64,000 nucleotides of DNA from the NCBI GenBank assembly GCA_013388685.1, contig JACAET010000059.1, forward strand, positions 96,694 to 160,693, read 5' to 3'. The notes under the pieces were generated by a model. That model worked only from the letters and a program-made list of their open reading frames with translations. It was not told the origin of the DNA and did no database searches. Shown here in pieces: positions 17,794 through 26,255 of this stretch (position 1 is its first letter; the number at the start of each line of letters is the position of its first letter). Made by a program: the position numbers and the translations under genes. This DNA comes from Chloroflexota bacterium. Its GTDB lineage: Bacteria > Chloroflexota > Anaerolineae > Anaerolineales > Villigracilaceae.

Positions 17794-19107
17794 ATGAACG
17801 ATCGCCCTGCCTACAAGGAACCTCTTTCCACTGCGTTGAGAAGAAATCCCCATGGCGATAAGGAGGAAATTACCCGTACAGTGCACTGGGTGGGATATTC
17901 CGCCATGGGCATTTGTCTGGCATTGCTCATGTCGAATTTACTGTTGGGCAATTACAGAAGCGCCGTCGTCCTTTCCGTTGGCGTCGTTCCGATGGTCATT
18001 GCATTGTTTCTTTTGAAGCGGAACGCCGTTTCGGTCCCCAGCACCGTCCTGGCTGTGACCATCATCCTGCTCATTACCTGCCTGGCGACCTTTGGGCAGG
18101 GCATTTACGACATTGGCATATTGGGGTTTCCTGTTGTCCTCATCATGGCAGGCTTGATTCTGCGCGGCAGGGTCATCATGTATCTTGCCTTGTTGATCAT
18201 CACCTGCATGGGCTGGCTTGCTTTCGGAGATTTGTGGAATATCTATGAACCTGCGAATCTCCCGAATACCCACGCGGAGGATTTCTTCATCGCGAGCATC
18301 GTCATTCTGGTCGCGGGAAACGCCGTCTACAGGCTGGCGCGGAATGTGTATCATAATCTTGCGCGCGCCGAACAGGAAAACAGGATGCGCGAGAAGGCGG
18401 AGAAGCAACGCGAGCAAATCATTGAACAACTGAAACGAAAGAATCAGGAACTGGATCGTTTTGCGATTCGCGTCTCGCACGATCTCAAAACGCCTCTGAT
18501 CACTCTGGCGGGTTTTTTGGGATACCTGGAGAAGGATATCAAGGAAGGCAATTACGAAAAAGCAGACAGGGATTTTTCCCAAATCAACGCCGCCGCAAAG
18601 GCGATGGGGAAGTTCGTGGATGAACTGCTCGATCTTTCACGCGTGGGACGCATCGTCAACCCGCCTGCAGATGTCCCGTTCGAGGCAATCATACGAGATA
18701 CGCTCGATGCAACGGACGGTTTGCTCAAGGCGCGGCAGGCTCAGGTGGAGGTCGATCCGATCTTTCCTTTTGTCCACGTGGACCGCGCGCGGGTCGCCCA
18801 GGCGCTGCAAAATTTGGTTACGAATGCCGTCAAATTCATGGGCGATCAAGCGCATCCGAAGATCCGCATCGGTTTTCAAGAGACGGAGGGCAGTCACATC
18901 TTTTTCGTGCGCGACAACGGCATCGGCATTCCCGCCGAACACCACGAACGGATCTTCGAATTGTTCAACAAACTCGATCCCAACACCGAAGGTACGGGGA
19001 TCGGGCTGGGGCTGGTGAAAAGGATTGTGGAAGCCCATCACGGAAAAATCTGGGTAGAATCAACGCCGGGAAAAGGCTCGACTTTTTTCTTCACGCTGAA
19101 ACAATGA
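17794..19107 (+). CDS. Membrane sensor histidine kinase, short paralogue of the preceding kinase
   Basis: The 437-residue protein keeps the same plan as its neighbour but lacks the PAS-GAF-PAS block: about six membrane helices (residues 35-175), a coiled-coil linker rich in Arg, Glu and Gln (residues 190-220), HisKA with H229 in SHDLKTPLITLAGFLGYL, and a HATPase domain ending GIGLGLVKRIVEAHHGKIW. The repeated motif LATFGQGIYDIG in the membrane region matches LATNGEGIYDIG in the first kinase, so the two arose by tandem duplication followed by gain or loss of the middle domains. The ATG directly follows the upstream stop codon, which suggests translational coupling. Confidence 0.9.
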   Translation: MNDRPAYKEPLSTALRRNPHGDKEEITRTVHWVGYSAMGICLALLMSNLLLGNYRSAVVLSVGVVPMVIALFLLKRNAVSVPSTVLAVTIILLITCLATFGQGIYDIGILGFPVVLIMAGLILRGRVIMYLALLIITCMGWLAFGDLWNIYEPANLPNTHAEDFFIASIVILVAGNAVYRLARNVYHNLARAEQENRMREKAEKQREQIIEQLKRKNQELDRFAIRVSHDLKTPLITLAGFLGYLEKDIKEGNYEKADRDFSQINAAAKAMGKFVDELLDLSRVGRIVNPPADVPFEAIIRDTLDATDGLLKARQAQVEVDPIFPFVHVDRARVAQALQNLVTNAVKFMGDQAHPKIRIGFQETEGSHIFFVRDNGIGIPAEHHERIFELFNKLDPNTEGTGIGLGLVKRIVEAHHGKIWVESTPGKGSTFFFTLKQ

Positions 19108-19123
19108 ACAAACAGGAGAAGAT

Positions 19124-20140
19124 ATGACACGAATCGTTTTGGACGCCATGGGAAGCGACAACTACCCGGCGCCGGATGTGGAAGGCGCGGTGATGGCGGC
19201 GCGCGAATACGGCGTGGAACTTATTTTGACGGGCGACGCATCGAAGATTCAGCCGATACTTGATTCACATAATGCGGCAAGTCTTCCCGTGCGCGTTGTC
19301 CACGCCCCCGACATGCTGACCATGCACGACAAGGGCGACGAACTGGTGATGAAAGCCCGCCACAAGGACGCCCAAAACTCCATGGCGGTCGGGCTGGATA
19401 TGGTCAAGCGCGGCGAAGCGGATGCTTTCGTCACGGCGGGCAACACGGGCGCGGCCATGGTCACCGCATTGTTCCGGCTGGGGCGTATGCGCGGCGTGGA
19501 CCGTCCCGCGCTGGCGCCGCCCTTCCCCACCGCAACCGGTTACTGCATCATCCTCGACATCGGCGCAAACCCCGATTGCAAACCCGAAAACCTCCTGCAA
19601 TTCGGCATCCTGGGAAGCGTCTATGCCGAACGCGTGCGCGGGGTGAAGAATCCAAGGGTCGGGTTGATTTCGAACGGCGAAGAAGCGGGCAAGGGAAGCG
19701 AACTGGTCAAAGGCGCCTATCCATTGCTGGCAAAATCAGGGTTGAATTTCATCGGCAACGTGGAGGGCAAGGAAATCTTCGGCGGACATGCAGACGTGGC
19801 AGTGACCGACGGTTTCACCGGCAACGTCCTGCTCAAATCCACCGAGGCGGTCGCCAAGTTGATCATCGAAAAAATCCGCGAGGCGATCAAAGGCGGAGGT
19901 CCGCCGGCCATGCTCGGCGGATTGCTGGTAAAACCTGCGCTGGGAAAAATCAAAAAACTACTCGACCCATCAGAGGAGGGCGCGGCGCCCCTGCTCGGCG
20001 TGAATGGACTGGTCTTCATCGGTCACGGACGCTCGGATGCGCTGGCAATCAAGAACGCCATCCGCGTGGCGAAGGAGGCGGCGGAGTCGAAGGTGCTGGA
20101 TGCGATGAAGTCTGCCATCGAGGAAAGTTTGAAGAAGTAA
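19124..20140 (+). CDS. plsX: Phosphate acyltransferase PlsX
   Basis: PlsX converts acyl-ACP to acyl-phosphate for phosphatidic acid synthesis. The N-terminus RIVLDAMGSDNYPAPDVEGA is the family hallmark, and FVTAGNTGAAM, ILDIGANPDCKPENLLQFG, LISNGEEAGKGSEL and VAVTDGFTGNVLLKS follow in the expected order. At 338 residues it has normal length. AACAGGAGAAGAT precedes the ATG. It begins 17 bp after the second kinase and may be transcribed with it. No fabD or fabH follows, unlike in many bacteria; the next gene is an unknown membrane protein. Confidence 0.95.
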   Translation: MTRIVLDAMGSDNYPAPDVEGAVMAAREYGVELILTGDASKIQPILDSHNAASLPVRVVHAPDMLTMHDKGDELVMKARHKDAQNSMAVGLDMVKRGEADAFVTAGNTGAAMVTALFRLGRMRGVDRPALAPPFPTATGYCIILDIGANPDCKPENLLQFGILGSVYAERVRGVKNPRVGLISNGEEAGKGSELVKGAYPLLAKSGLNFIGNVEGKEIFGGHADVAVTDGFTGNVLLKSTEAVAKLIIEKIREAIKGGGPPAMLGGLLVKPALGKIKKLLDPSEEGAAPLLGVNGLVFIGHGRSDALAIKNAIRVAKEAAESKVLDAMKSAIEESLKK

Positions 20141-20147
20141 ACACACC

Positions 20148-20840
20148 ATGAAAATCATCAAAAACGAAAAACTCATCAAACGCAACGGAAAGATCGGTCA
20201 ATGGACGAGTCTCGGCGCGCTGGCTGTCCTGGGCTTGGGCATGTACATCTCGTTCACACGGACAGACTTGTTCGTCTACTCCATCGCCGCGTTGCTCGTC
20301 GGCTTTACGCTGACGCAAATCGGCATGTACATGGGCAACCGCTACGGTCGCAGTCCGCGCCCCGACGAAAAACTCGACGCCGGGCTCAAAGGCTTGCAGA
20401 ATGAATTCACCCTCTATCACTATATTGCGCCCGCTTCGCACCTCCTGGTTGGTCCTGCGGGGATTTGGGTACTGCTCCCCTACCATCAGCGCGGACGGGT
20501 GACCTATCAAAAAAACCGTTGGCGCATGAACGGCGGCGGCTTCCTGCAAACCTACATGCGCATCTTCGGGCAGGAAAGCCTGGGGCGACCCGACATTGAG
20601 GCGGAAAGCGAAGTCGGCGCGGTGCGGAAACACCTTGCAAAGCACATGGATGAAGCGCAAATTCCGCCGATCCATGCCATGCTGGTATTCACCGGCGACG
20701 ATGTGGAGATTGACTCGACGAACGCCCCCATCCCTGCGATGAAACTGAAGGAGATCAAGGAATTCTTCAGGAAGAAGGCAAAGGAAAAGCCGATCGGTCA
20801 GATGCAACTTGCCGTTGTGAAAGAAACGTTGCCTCAATAA
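20148..20840 (+). CDS. Two-helix membrane protein with NERD-like domain, function unknown
   Basis: This 230-residue protein starts with a short basic segment, then two membrane helices (about residues 20-40 and 43-62). The remaining cytoplasmic part includes DEKLDAGLKGLQNEFTLYHY, HLLVGPAGIWVLLPYHQRG and IHAMLVFTGDDVEID, which resemble the core of nuclease-related (NERD) domains. The catalytic residues cannot be confirmed by eye. It starts seven bases after plsX and ends at a clear terminator, so it is the last gene of that unit. The NERD assignment is tentative. Confidence 0.6.
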   Translation: MKIIKNEKLIKRNGKIGQWTSLGALAVLGLGMYISFTRTDLFVYSIAALLVGFTLTQIGMYMGNRYGRSPRPDEKLDAGLKGLQNEFTLYHYIAPASHLLVGPAGIWVLLPYHQRGRVTYQKNRWRMNGGGFLQTYMRIFGQESLGRPDIEAESEVGAVRKHLAKHMDEAQIPPIHAMLVFTGDDVEIDSTNAPIPAMKLKEIKEFFRKKAKEKPIGQMQLAVVKETLPQ

Positions 20841-20852
20841 CCTTCGCCCCCA

Positions 20853-20879
20853 CCCCTCTCCAAAACGGAGAGGGGTTTT
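20853..20879 (+). terminator. Terminator after the plsX unit
   Basis: CCCCTCTCC and GGAGAGGGG pair perfectly over 9 bp with an AAAAC loop, followed by TTTT. Confidence 0.82.
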
Positions 20880-20898
20880 ATGATACACTTGTTCTACT

Positions 20899-23682
20899 AT
20901 GCAATCCATCGTAGCCATTGACATCGAAACGACGGGGCTCAACGATGAGCGCGACGCCATCATCGAGATTGGGGCGGTGAAATTCAAGGGTCACCGCGTG
21001 GAAGACGAGTGGACCTCCGTCATCAATCCCGGCAGGCACATCCCCGAATTCATCACGGGGCTGACGGGCATCAGCGATGTGGAGGTGCGCAACGCGCCGC
21101 GCCTGCGTGATGTCGCCCGTGAGATCGAAGCCTTTATTGGGAACGCGCCCGTAGTGGGGCACAACGTCCGCTTCGACCTGGGATTCCTGAAGAAGCAGGC
21201 GGGGATCCTGCAATACAACGAAGTCATTGACACGTACGAACTGGCCGCGGTGCTGATGCCCTCCGCCAGCCGATACAATCTCGGTGCGCTCGGCAAGCAA
21301 CTCGGCATCCTGCTCCCCGCCACCCACCGCGCCCTGGACGATGCCCGCGTCACGATGGCGGCATTGAACAAATTGCTCGAAATCACGCGCGAACTGCCGC
21401 TCGACCTGCTGGCAGAGATCGTCCGCCACGGCGAAGCGCTCGAATGGGACGCGAACTGGGCATTCCAAGAAATCCTGCGCGGACGCGCCAAGGAAGGCAT
21501 CAAAGCAAAGAAGATCCAAAAGCAGGAGATGTTCTTCGACGACTCCCAATATCCGCCGCTGGGCAATCCGGAAAAACCGATCCCGCTCCATCCCGATGAG
21601 GTGGCATCCATCCTCGAGTACGGTGGACCGTTCTCGCAATTTTTCGAATCGTTCGAGCAAAGACCCGAACAAGTTGCCATGCTGCGCGCCGTCGCGAATG
21701 CGCTCTCTTATGGAAGTCACTTGATGGTCGAAGCAGGCACGGGAGTCGGCAAGTCGTTTGCGTATCTTGTGCCGGCCGCGTTGTTCGCGTTGCAAAACAA
21801 TACGCGCGTCATCGTCTCGACCAACACCATCAACTTGCAGGATCAACTCGTCCAGCGCGACCTGCCCAATTTGGGTCAGGCGCTCGATCTCGATTTCCGT
21901 TTCTCCGTGCTGAAGGGACGCTCGAATTATCTCTGCCCGCGCCGCGTCGAAATCATGCGGCACTTCGGTCCGCGCAACGCGGATGAAATGCGCGTGCTGG
22001 CGAAGATCATGGTCTGGCAATTGAACAACTCGAGCGGAGATCGAAACGAAATCAACCTCACGGGACCGACCGAGCGAGAGGCGTGGAATCGACTGTCGGC
22101 GGAGGATGATGCGTGCACCACCGAAACGTGCATCAAACGCACGGGCGGCGCGTGTCCGTTCCACCGCGCCAAAACGGCTTCGCAATTCGCGCACGTGCTG
22201 GTTGTCAACCACGCGCTCCTCTTGTCCGATGTCGCCACGGGCAGCAAAGTCCTGCCGGAGTATTCGCACCTCATCATTGACGAAGGTCATCATCTCGAAG
22301 CCGCGACTACCAATGCGCTGTCGTTCCGTTTTAACCAATTCGATTTGGACCGCATGATGAAGGAGGTCGGCGGGACAAATGCCGGGGTACTGGGGCGCCT
22401 GCTCGGTGAGACGAACGAAACGCTTCGCCCCGCCGACTTTGGCTTGCTTCAACAAAAAGTCAATCGCGCCACCGACAAAGCCTTCCGCATCGAACAGATG
22501 AACCGCGAGTTCTTCAACGTACTGGGCGAGTTCGCGCGGATTCAACGCGAAGGACAACCCCAATCGAACTATGCCTGGCAGTTACGCATTCTGCCCGCCA
22601 CCCGCACACTGCCCTACTGGGACGAAGTGGAAATGGCATGGGACGCCACCGGCGAGACCCTGCGCAGCCTGCTGACCGACCTGAGCGAAATCCACAAAGC
22701 CGCCGGCGAACTCCGTGCCGAGGGTCACGATGAACTCGAAGACCTGATGGGCGACATCAGCAACCTCATCCGCCGCCTGACGGAAGCCGAAGCCAACATC
22801 ACCGGCATGATCAGCAAACCGAATACCGGCATGGTGTACTGGATCGAAGTCCAGCCCAATCAGGATCGTCTCTCGCTGAACGCCGCCCCGCTCAGCGTTG
22901 CGCCGCTGGTCGAAAAATACCTCTGGCACGAAAAGCGCTCGGTTATCCTCACCTCCGCCACACTGACCGCACACGGCGAATTTCAATACCTGCGCAACAC
23001 CCTCGGCGCCGACGAAGCCGAAGAAATGCAGCTCGGCTCCCCCTTCGATTACGAAAGCGCCGCGCTGTTGTACATCGCCAACGACATCCCCGAGCCGAAT
23101 CAGAACGGTCACGAACAAATTCTGAACAAGACCATTCTCAACACCGCCAAAGCCACCGGCGGACGAATGCTCGTGCTGTTCACCTCCTATGCCGCTTTGA
23201 AGAGGACCTCCCAAGCCATCACCGCTCCGCTGGCACGTGAGGAAATTTACGTCTACGAACAGGGTGACGGCGCCTCGCCAAACGCTCTGCTCGAATCCTT
23301 CAAAACCACCGACCGCGCCGTTTTGCTGGGCACGAAATCCTTTTGGGAGGGCGTGGATGTACCCGGCGATGCCCTCTCGGTTGTCGTCATCACCAAACTA
23401 CCCTTCGACGTTCCCACCGACCCGCTCATTGCGGCGCGCTCCGAAATGTACGAAGATCCGTTCAACCAGTACTACCTTCCCGAAGCCATCCTCAAATTCC
23501 GCCAGGGATTTGGGCGCCTCATTCGCACCCAATCTGACCGCGGCGTGGTTGCCATCCTCGACCGCCGCGTCCTGACCAAGCAATACGGGCGGCTCTTCCT
23601 GGAATCCCTGCCCCCCTGCACCGCGCGCCAGGGACCCGCGTCCAATCTTCCGCGCGAGGCGGGGAAGTGGCTGGGAATGTAG
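20899..23682 (+). CDS. dinG: DinG-family ATP-dependent helicase with N-terminal DEDDh exonuclease
   Basis: Residues 1-170 are a DnaQ-like 3'-5' exonuclease (VAIDIETTGLNDERD, VGHNVRFDLGFL, HRALDDARVT). The rest is an XPD/DinG-type superfamily 2 helicase: Walker A with K285 in AGTGVGKS, DEGH box at D461 (IIDEGHHLEAA), TSATL motif III, and QGFGRLIRTQSDRG motif VI. Four cysteines near residues 350-420 (YLCPRR, DACTTETC, GGACPFH) could hold the iron-sulfur cluster seen in this family. The 927-residue length and domain order match the exonuclease-DinG proteins of Gram-positive bacteria. It should act in DNA repair or replication stress. The ATG lies 20 bp after the terminator of the previous unit. 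Confidence 0.92.
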   Translation: MQSIVAIDIETTGLNDERDAIIEIGAVKFKGHRVEDEWTSVINPGRHIPEFITGLTGISDVEVRNAPRLRDVAREIEAFIGNAPVVGHNVRFDLGFLKKQAGILQYNEVIDTYELAAVLMPSASRYNLGALGKQLGILLPATHRALDDARVTMAALNKLLEITRELPLDLLAEIVRHGEALEWDANWAFQEILRGRAKEGIKAKKIQKQEMFFDDSQYPPLGNPEKPIPLHPDEVASILEYGGPFSQFFESFEQRPEQVAMLRAVANALSYGSHLMVEAGTGVGKSFAYLVPAALFALQNNTRVIVSTNTINLQDQLVQRDLPNLGQALDLDFRFSVLKGRSNYLCPRRVEIMRHFGPRNADEMRVLAKIMVWQLNNSSGDRNEINLTGPTEREAWNRLSAEDDACTTETCIKRTGGACPFHRAKTASQFAHVLVVNHALLLSDVATGSKVLPEYSHLIIDEGHHLEAATTNALSFRFNQFDLDRMMKEVGGTNAGVLGRLLGETNETLRPADFGLLQQKVNRATDKAFRIEQMNREFFNVLGEFARIQREGQPQSNYAWQLRILPATRTLPYWDEVEMAWDATGETLRSLLTDLSEIHKAAGELRAEGHDELEDLMGDISNLIRRLTEAEANITGMISKPNTGMVYWIEVQPNQDRLSLNAAPLSVAPLVEKYLWHEKRSVILTSATLTAHGEFQYLRNTLGADEAEEMQLGSPFDYESAALLYIANDIPEPNQNGHEQILNKTILNTAKATGGRMLVLFTSYAALKRTSQAITAPLAREEIYVYEQGDGASPNALLESFKTTDRAVLLGTKSFWEGVDVPGDALSVVVITKLPFDVPTDPLIAARSEMYEDPFNQYYLPEAILKFRQGFGRLIRTQSDRGVVAILDRRVLTKQYGRLFLESLPPCTARQGPASNLPREAGKWLGM

Positions 23683-23684
23683 AC

Positions 23685-24533
23685 ATGCCAACCATCTACT
23701 TTCTCCTCTTCGAACTCATCATCTACATCCAACTTGCCTTCTGCCTCACCCACGCGTGGAAACACGGCACGGCGAACCTGCTCCGTTTGCTTGCAGGCAT
23801 CCTCTTCGGCGTGTCGCTCGAACTCGCCACAATCCGCCAGCTGAACGCCTACGAGTACGGACGCTTCCTCATCATGATCCTCGACGTCCCGCTGTGCATC
23901 GGCATCGCGTGGAGCTGCATCCTGTACAGCGGGATGGAATTCTCGGACGGGAGCAGCCTTCCCTATTTCGCCCGCCCCGTGCTGGACGGTTTGCTCGCGC
24001 TGAACATCGACCTCGCGCTCGACGCGGTCGCCATCCGCTTCGGGTTTTGGGATTGGGGTCAGGGATTGGAATTCCAATACTTCGGCGTTCCCTACGCCAA
24101 CTTCTGGGCGTGGTTCTGGGTGATCTTCTTCTTTTCGCTCGGATACCGTCTCTTCGCGCGGCAAAAAGATTGGGTTGGTATTTGGATTTCGCCCCTCCTC
24201 GGGCTGTTCATCGGACTTGCGGGCGTCCTGGGAACAAACGCCCTGATCACGTTTGTCATCCCCTGGGCGCTTCACGACTGGACCGTATTCCTGACTCTGA
24301 CCCTTGCGCTTTTTCTCGTCCTTGTCTTGCGCCCGCGCCTCCACCTCGCCCCCGTTCCATCGCTGGCTTTCTGGGTTCCCTTCCTTACGCATGCATACAT
24401 CCTGCTCGCCGGATTGATCTCGGGGACGATTCGCAACCCGCCCTTTTTGTTATGGATGGGAATGGGGATGTTCATGGCGGCGCTCCTGCTGCATCGCCCG
24501 ATGCGACAGCACACCCACCATCAATCCTCATAA
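23685..24533 (+). CDS. Multi-pass membrane protein related to DUF422/CruF
   Basis: The 282-residue protein has about eight hydrophobic helices. The central stretch NIDLALDAVAIRFGFWDWG, followed by YFGVPYANFWAWFW, resembles the DUF422 carotenoid-hydratase family (CruF, bisanhydrobacterioruberin hydratase). No carotenoid gene lies in this window, so the role may be different. The ATG at 23685 is two bases after the DinG stop, which implies co-transcription. Assignment to the superfamily is fairly good; the reaction is not established. Confidence 0.6.
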   Translation: MPTIYFLLFELIIYIQLAFCLTHAWKHGTANLLRLLAGILFGVSLELATIRQLNAYEYGRFLIMILDVPLCIGIAWSCILYSGMEFSDGSSLPYFARPVLDGLLALNIDLALDAVAIRFGFWDWGQGLEFQYFGVPYANFWAWFWVIFFFSLGYRLFARQKDWVGIWISPLLGLFIGLAGVLGTNALITFVIPWALHDWTVFLTLTLALFLVLVLRPRLHLAPVPSLAFWVPFLTHAYILLAGLISGTIRNPPFLLWMGMGMFMAALLLHRPMRQHTHHQSS

Positions 24534-24649
24534 AAGGATTGCGCGCCTCGGCTGGCTTAACGAACATTCCCGAACGTCAAGAGACCTGTGCAAGAGTTAA
24601 ATACAAAACGAACTTCGAGAAAGCCATGCAGAAGGCATTGTGGGGGGGC

Positions 24650-24678
24650 TTGACAGAATAGAACATATGTTCTAAAAT
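24650..24678 (+). promoter_or_regulatory. Strong promoter with LexA-like operator between -35 and -10
   Basis: TTGACA (24650-24655) and TAAAAT (24673-24678) are 17 bp apart. The spacer contains GAACATATGTTC (24661-24672), a perfect palindrome that extends to TAGAACATATGTTCTA. It matches GAAC-N4-GTTC, the LexA (SOS) box of Bacillus and Actinobacteria. A repressor bound here would block RNA polymerase directly. Confidence 0.78.
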
Positions 24679-24717
24679 CAGGGCGAACTATACTTCTGCA
24701 AAACAACGGAGGTCGAA

Positions 24718-25470
24718 ATGACTGCTTACCGAAGAAATGGCGCAGGAGCCTTGCTTGCCGCTTTTCGGGTGCGCCGTGTCCGGCGCGGCGCGGCTTGGGG
24801 CGGCATCATCCTGGGCGCATTAATCGCTTTCGAGATTTTCAATTTTGGAACCACCCAATTTGCCCTGCTCGACGTTCTGGGCGAATTGAAATTTGCGGGC
24901 ATCCGCTGGGCAACCATCCTTGCCATAGCCTTCTGCGGCATTGACTTTGCCGGGATCGCCCGCATTTTCACCCCCGAACAGGGACGCGATGAACCCGCCG
25001 AAGTGTGGTACCTGTTCGGCGCGTGGCTCTTGGCGGCGGTTTTCAACGCCACACTCACATGGTGGGGTGTCTCGGTGGCGATTCTCAACCATACCAGCGC
25101 CAACGGAGACGCAGTGATCGGTGCGCAGACCATGACCAGGGTGGTGCCGGTCTTTGTGGCAGCGATGATCCTGCTCATTCGCGTCATGTTGATCCAGACC
25201 TTTTCCATTGCGGGCGACCGCCTGTTTACGACGGACGAACGGCACACTGTTGGCAATCCCATTCGTTCGACCCAGCAACAAAGCTATCGTCCTGCCTCAT
25301 CGCCGGTTTTGCGCCCCGCTTCGACCATCAACAGACCTGTTGCCGGAAACGCCTACCGGCCCGTCCCCAAACCCGCCCACCAGCAAACTTCCTTCATGCC
25401 GCCGGAGCCCACCTATCACAACCTTTCCTTCAATGGTCAAATGGAAGGTGAACGCTCCTACGACGCATAG
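24718..25470 (+). CDS. Four-helix membrane protein of unknown function behind a LexA-like operator
   Basis: I do not recognise the family. The 250-residue protein has a basic N-terminus (RVRRVRRG), four membrane helices between residues 20 and 165, and a soluble C-terminal third rich in Pro, Gln and Ser (SYRPASSPVLRPAS) that looks disordered. GGAGGTCGAA precedes the ATG. The upstream promoter carries a palindrome of SOS-box type, so the gene may be induced by DNA damage. A damage-induced membrane protein could act in cell-division arrest, prophage or toxin responses, but nothing in the sequence decides this. Confidence 0.75.
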   Translation: MTAYRRNGAGALLAAFRVRRVRRGAAWGGIILGALIAFEIFNFGTTQFALLDVLGELKFAGIRWATILAIAFCGIDFAGIARIFTPEQGRDEPAEVWYLFGAWLLAAVFNATLTWWGVSVAILNHTSANGDAVIGAQTMTRVVPVFVAAMILLIRVMLIQTFSIAGDRLFTTDERHTVGNPIRSTQQQSYRPASSPVLRPASTINRPVAGNAYRPVPKPAHQQTSFMPPEPTYHNLSFNGQMEGERSYDA

Positions 25471-25562
25471 ACCGCGAACTCCTGCAATTCGTCTTCATCG
25501 AACAACCGACACCGAACTCTGTTCGAGCTCGGGTTTCCCAAACTCACCCAAGGAACCTGCTC

Positions 25563-26255
25563 ATGCCCCGCGCTCGCGTGACCAAACCAGAAATACGGCA
25601 AACAGCCGCAGCCTCGCATGGAAGCGGCTGTTTGTCTCTCTATTCGCTTCCGCTTTTTTCGATTCTGTTGATTGCCTGTTTGATCACTGCCCTGGCGCTG
25701 AATGCCCCTCCGCCAACCCACGCAGCGGCGGATCTAAAACCCGGAGACTCATATCGTATCTCTTCCATTTTCACTCCTGAAGTTCAATACTGGTCTGATG
25801 ACATCCTGAAATGGGCAAACGCCTCTTCCCTGGATGCGAACCTGGTTGCGGTCGTCATGCAAATCGAATCCTGCGGAAATCCGTTGGCGCGCTCTGGCGC
25901 CGGTGCGATGGGGCTCTTCCAGGTCATGCCGTTTCACTTCCGCCGCGGCGAAAACCCCTACGACACAAATACGAACGCCCTGCGCGGCTTGGACTACCTC
26001 TCTCGTTCACTGGAGACTTCACGCGGCAACATCCGACTGGCGCTGGCGGGGTACAACGGCGGAATCGGCATCATTGCGCGCGGCGAGTGGACATGGTCCG
26101 CCCAAACGCTGCGATACGTCTACTATGGCGCGCCCATTTACGAGGACGCGCGCAGCGGGGCGGCATCCAGCCCCAAACTGGAGGAATGGCATCGAAAGTA
26201 TGGGGCGGGGCTCTGCCAACAGGCGAGTCAGCAATTAGGCATTGATCAACGGTAG
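25563..26255 (+). CDS. Lytic transglycosylase (SLT domain)
   Basis: A membrane anchor or signal segment (LFSILLIACLITALAL, about residues 28-45) is followed by a soluble-lytic-transglycosylase domain. The catalytic Glu is E102 in MQIESCGNPLA, and GLFQVMPFHF and ALAGYNGGIG are the other family motifs. It should cut peptidoglycan between MurNAc and GlcNAc outside the membrane. AAGGAA lies before the ATG. The last 21 bases overlap the end of the convergent kinase gene. It follows the LexA-box gene by 92 bp without a clear terminator, so it may share that promoter. Confidence 0.88.
   Translation: MPRARVTKPEIRQTAAASHGSGCLSLYSLPLFSILLIACLITALALNAPPPTHAAADLKPGDSYRISSIFTPEVQYWSDDILKWANASSLDANLVAVVMQIESCGNPLARSGAGAMGLFQVMPFHFRRGENPYDTNTNALRGLDYLSRSLETSRGNIRLALAGYNGGIGIIARGEWTWSAQTLRYVYYGAPIYEDARSGAASSPKLEEWHRKYGAGLCQQASQQLGIDQR

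Noticed and set aside
20878..22563. Minus-strand open frame opposite dinG
   Set aside because: Shadow of a gene with complete helicase and exonuclease motifs.
25490..25535. Second LexA box (GAAC-TCT-GTTC)
   Set aside because: The half-sites are 3 bp apart instead of 4, and there is no promoter around them.
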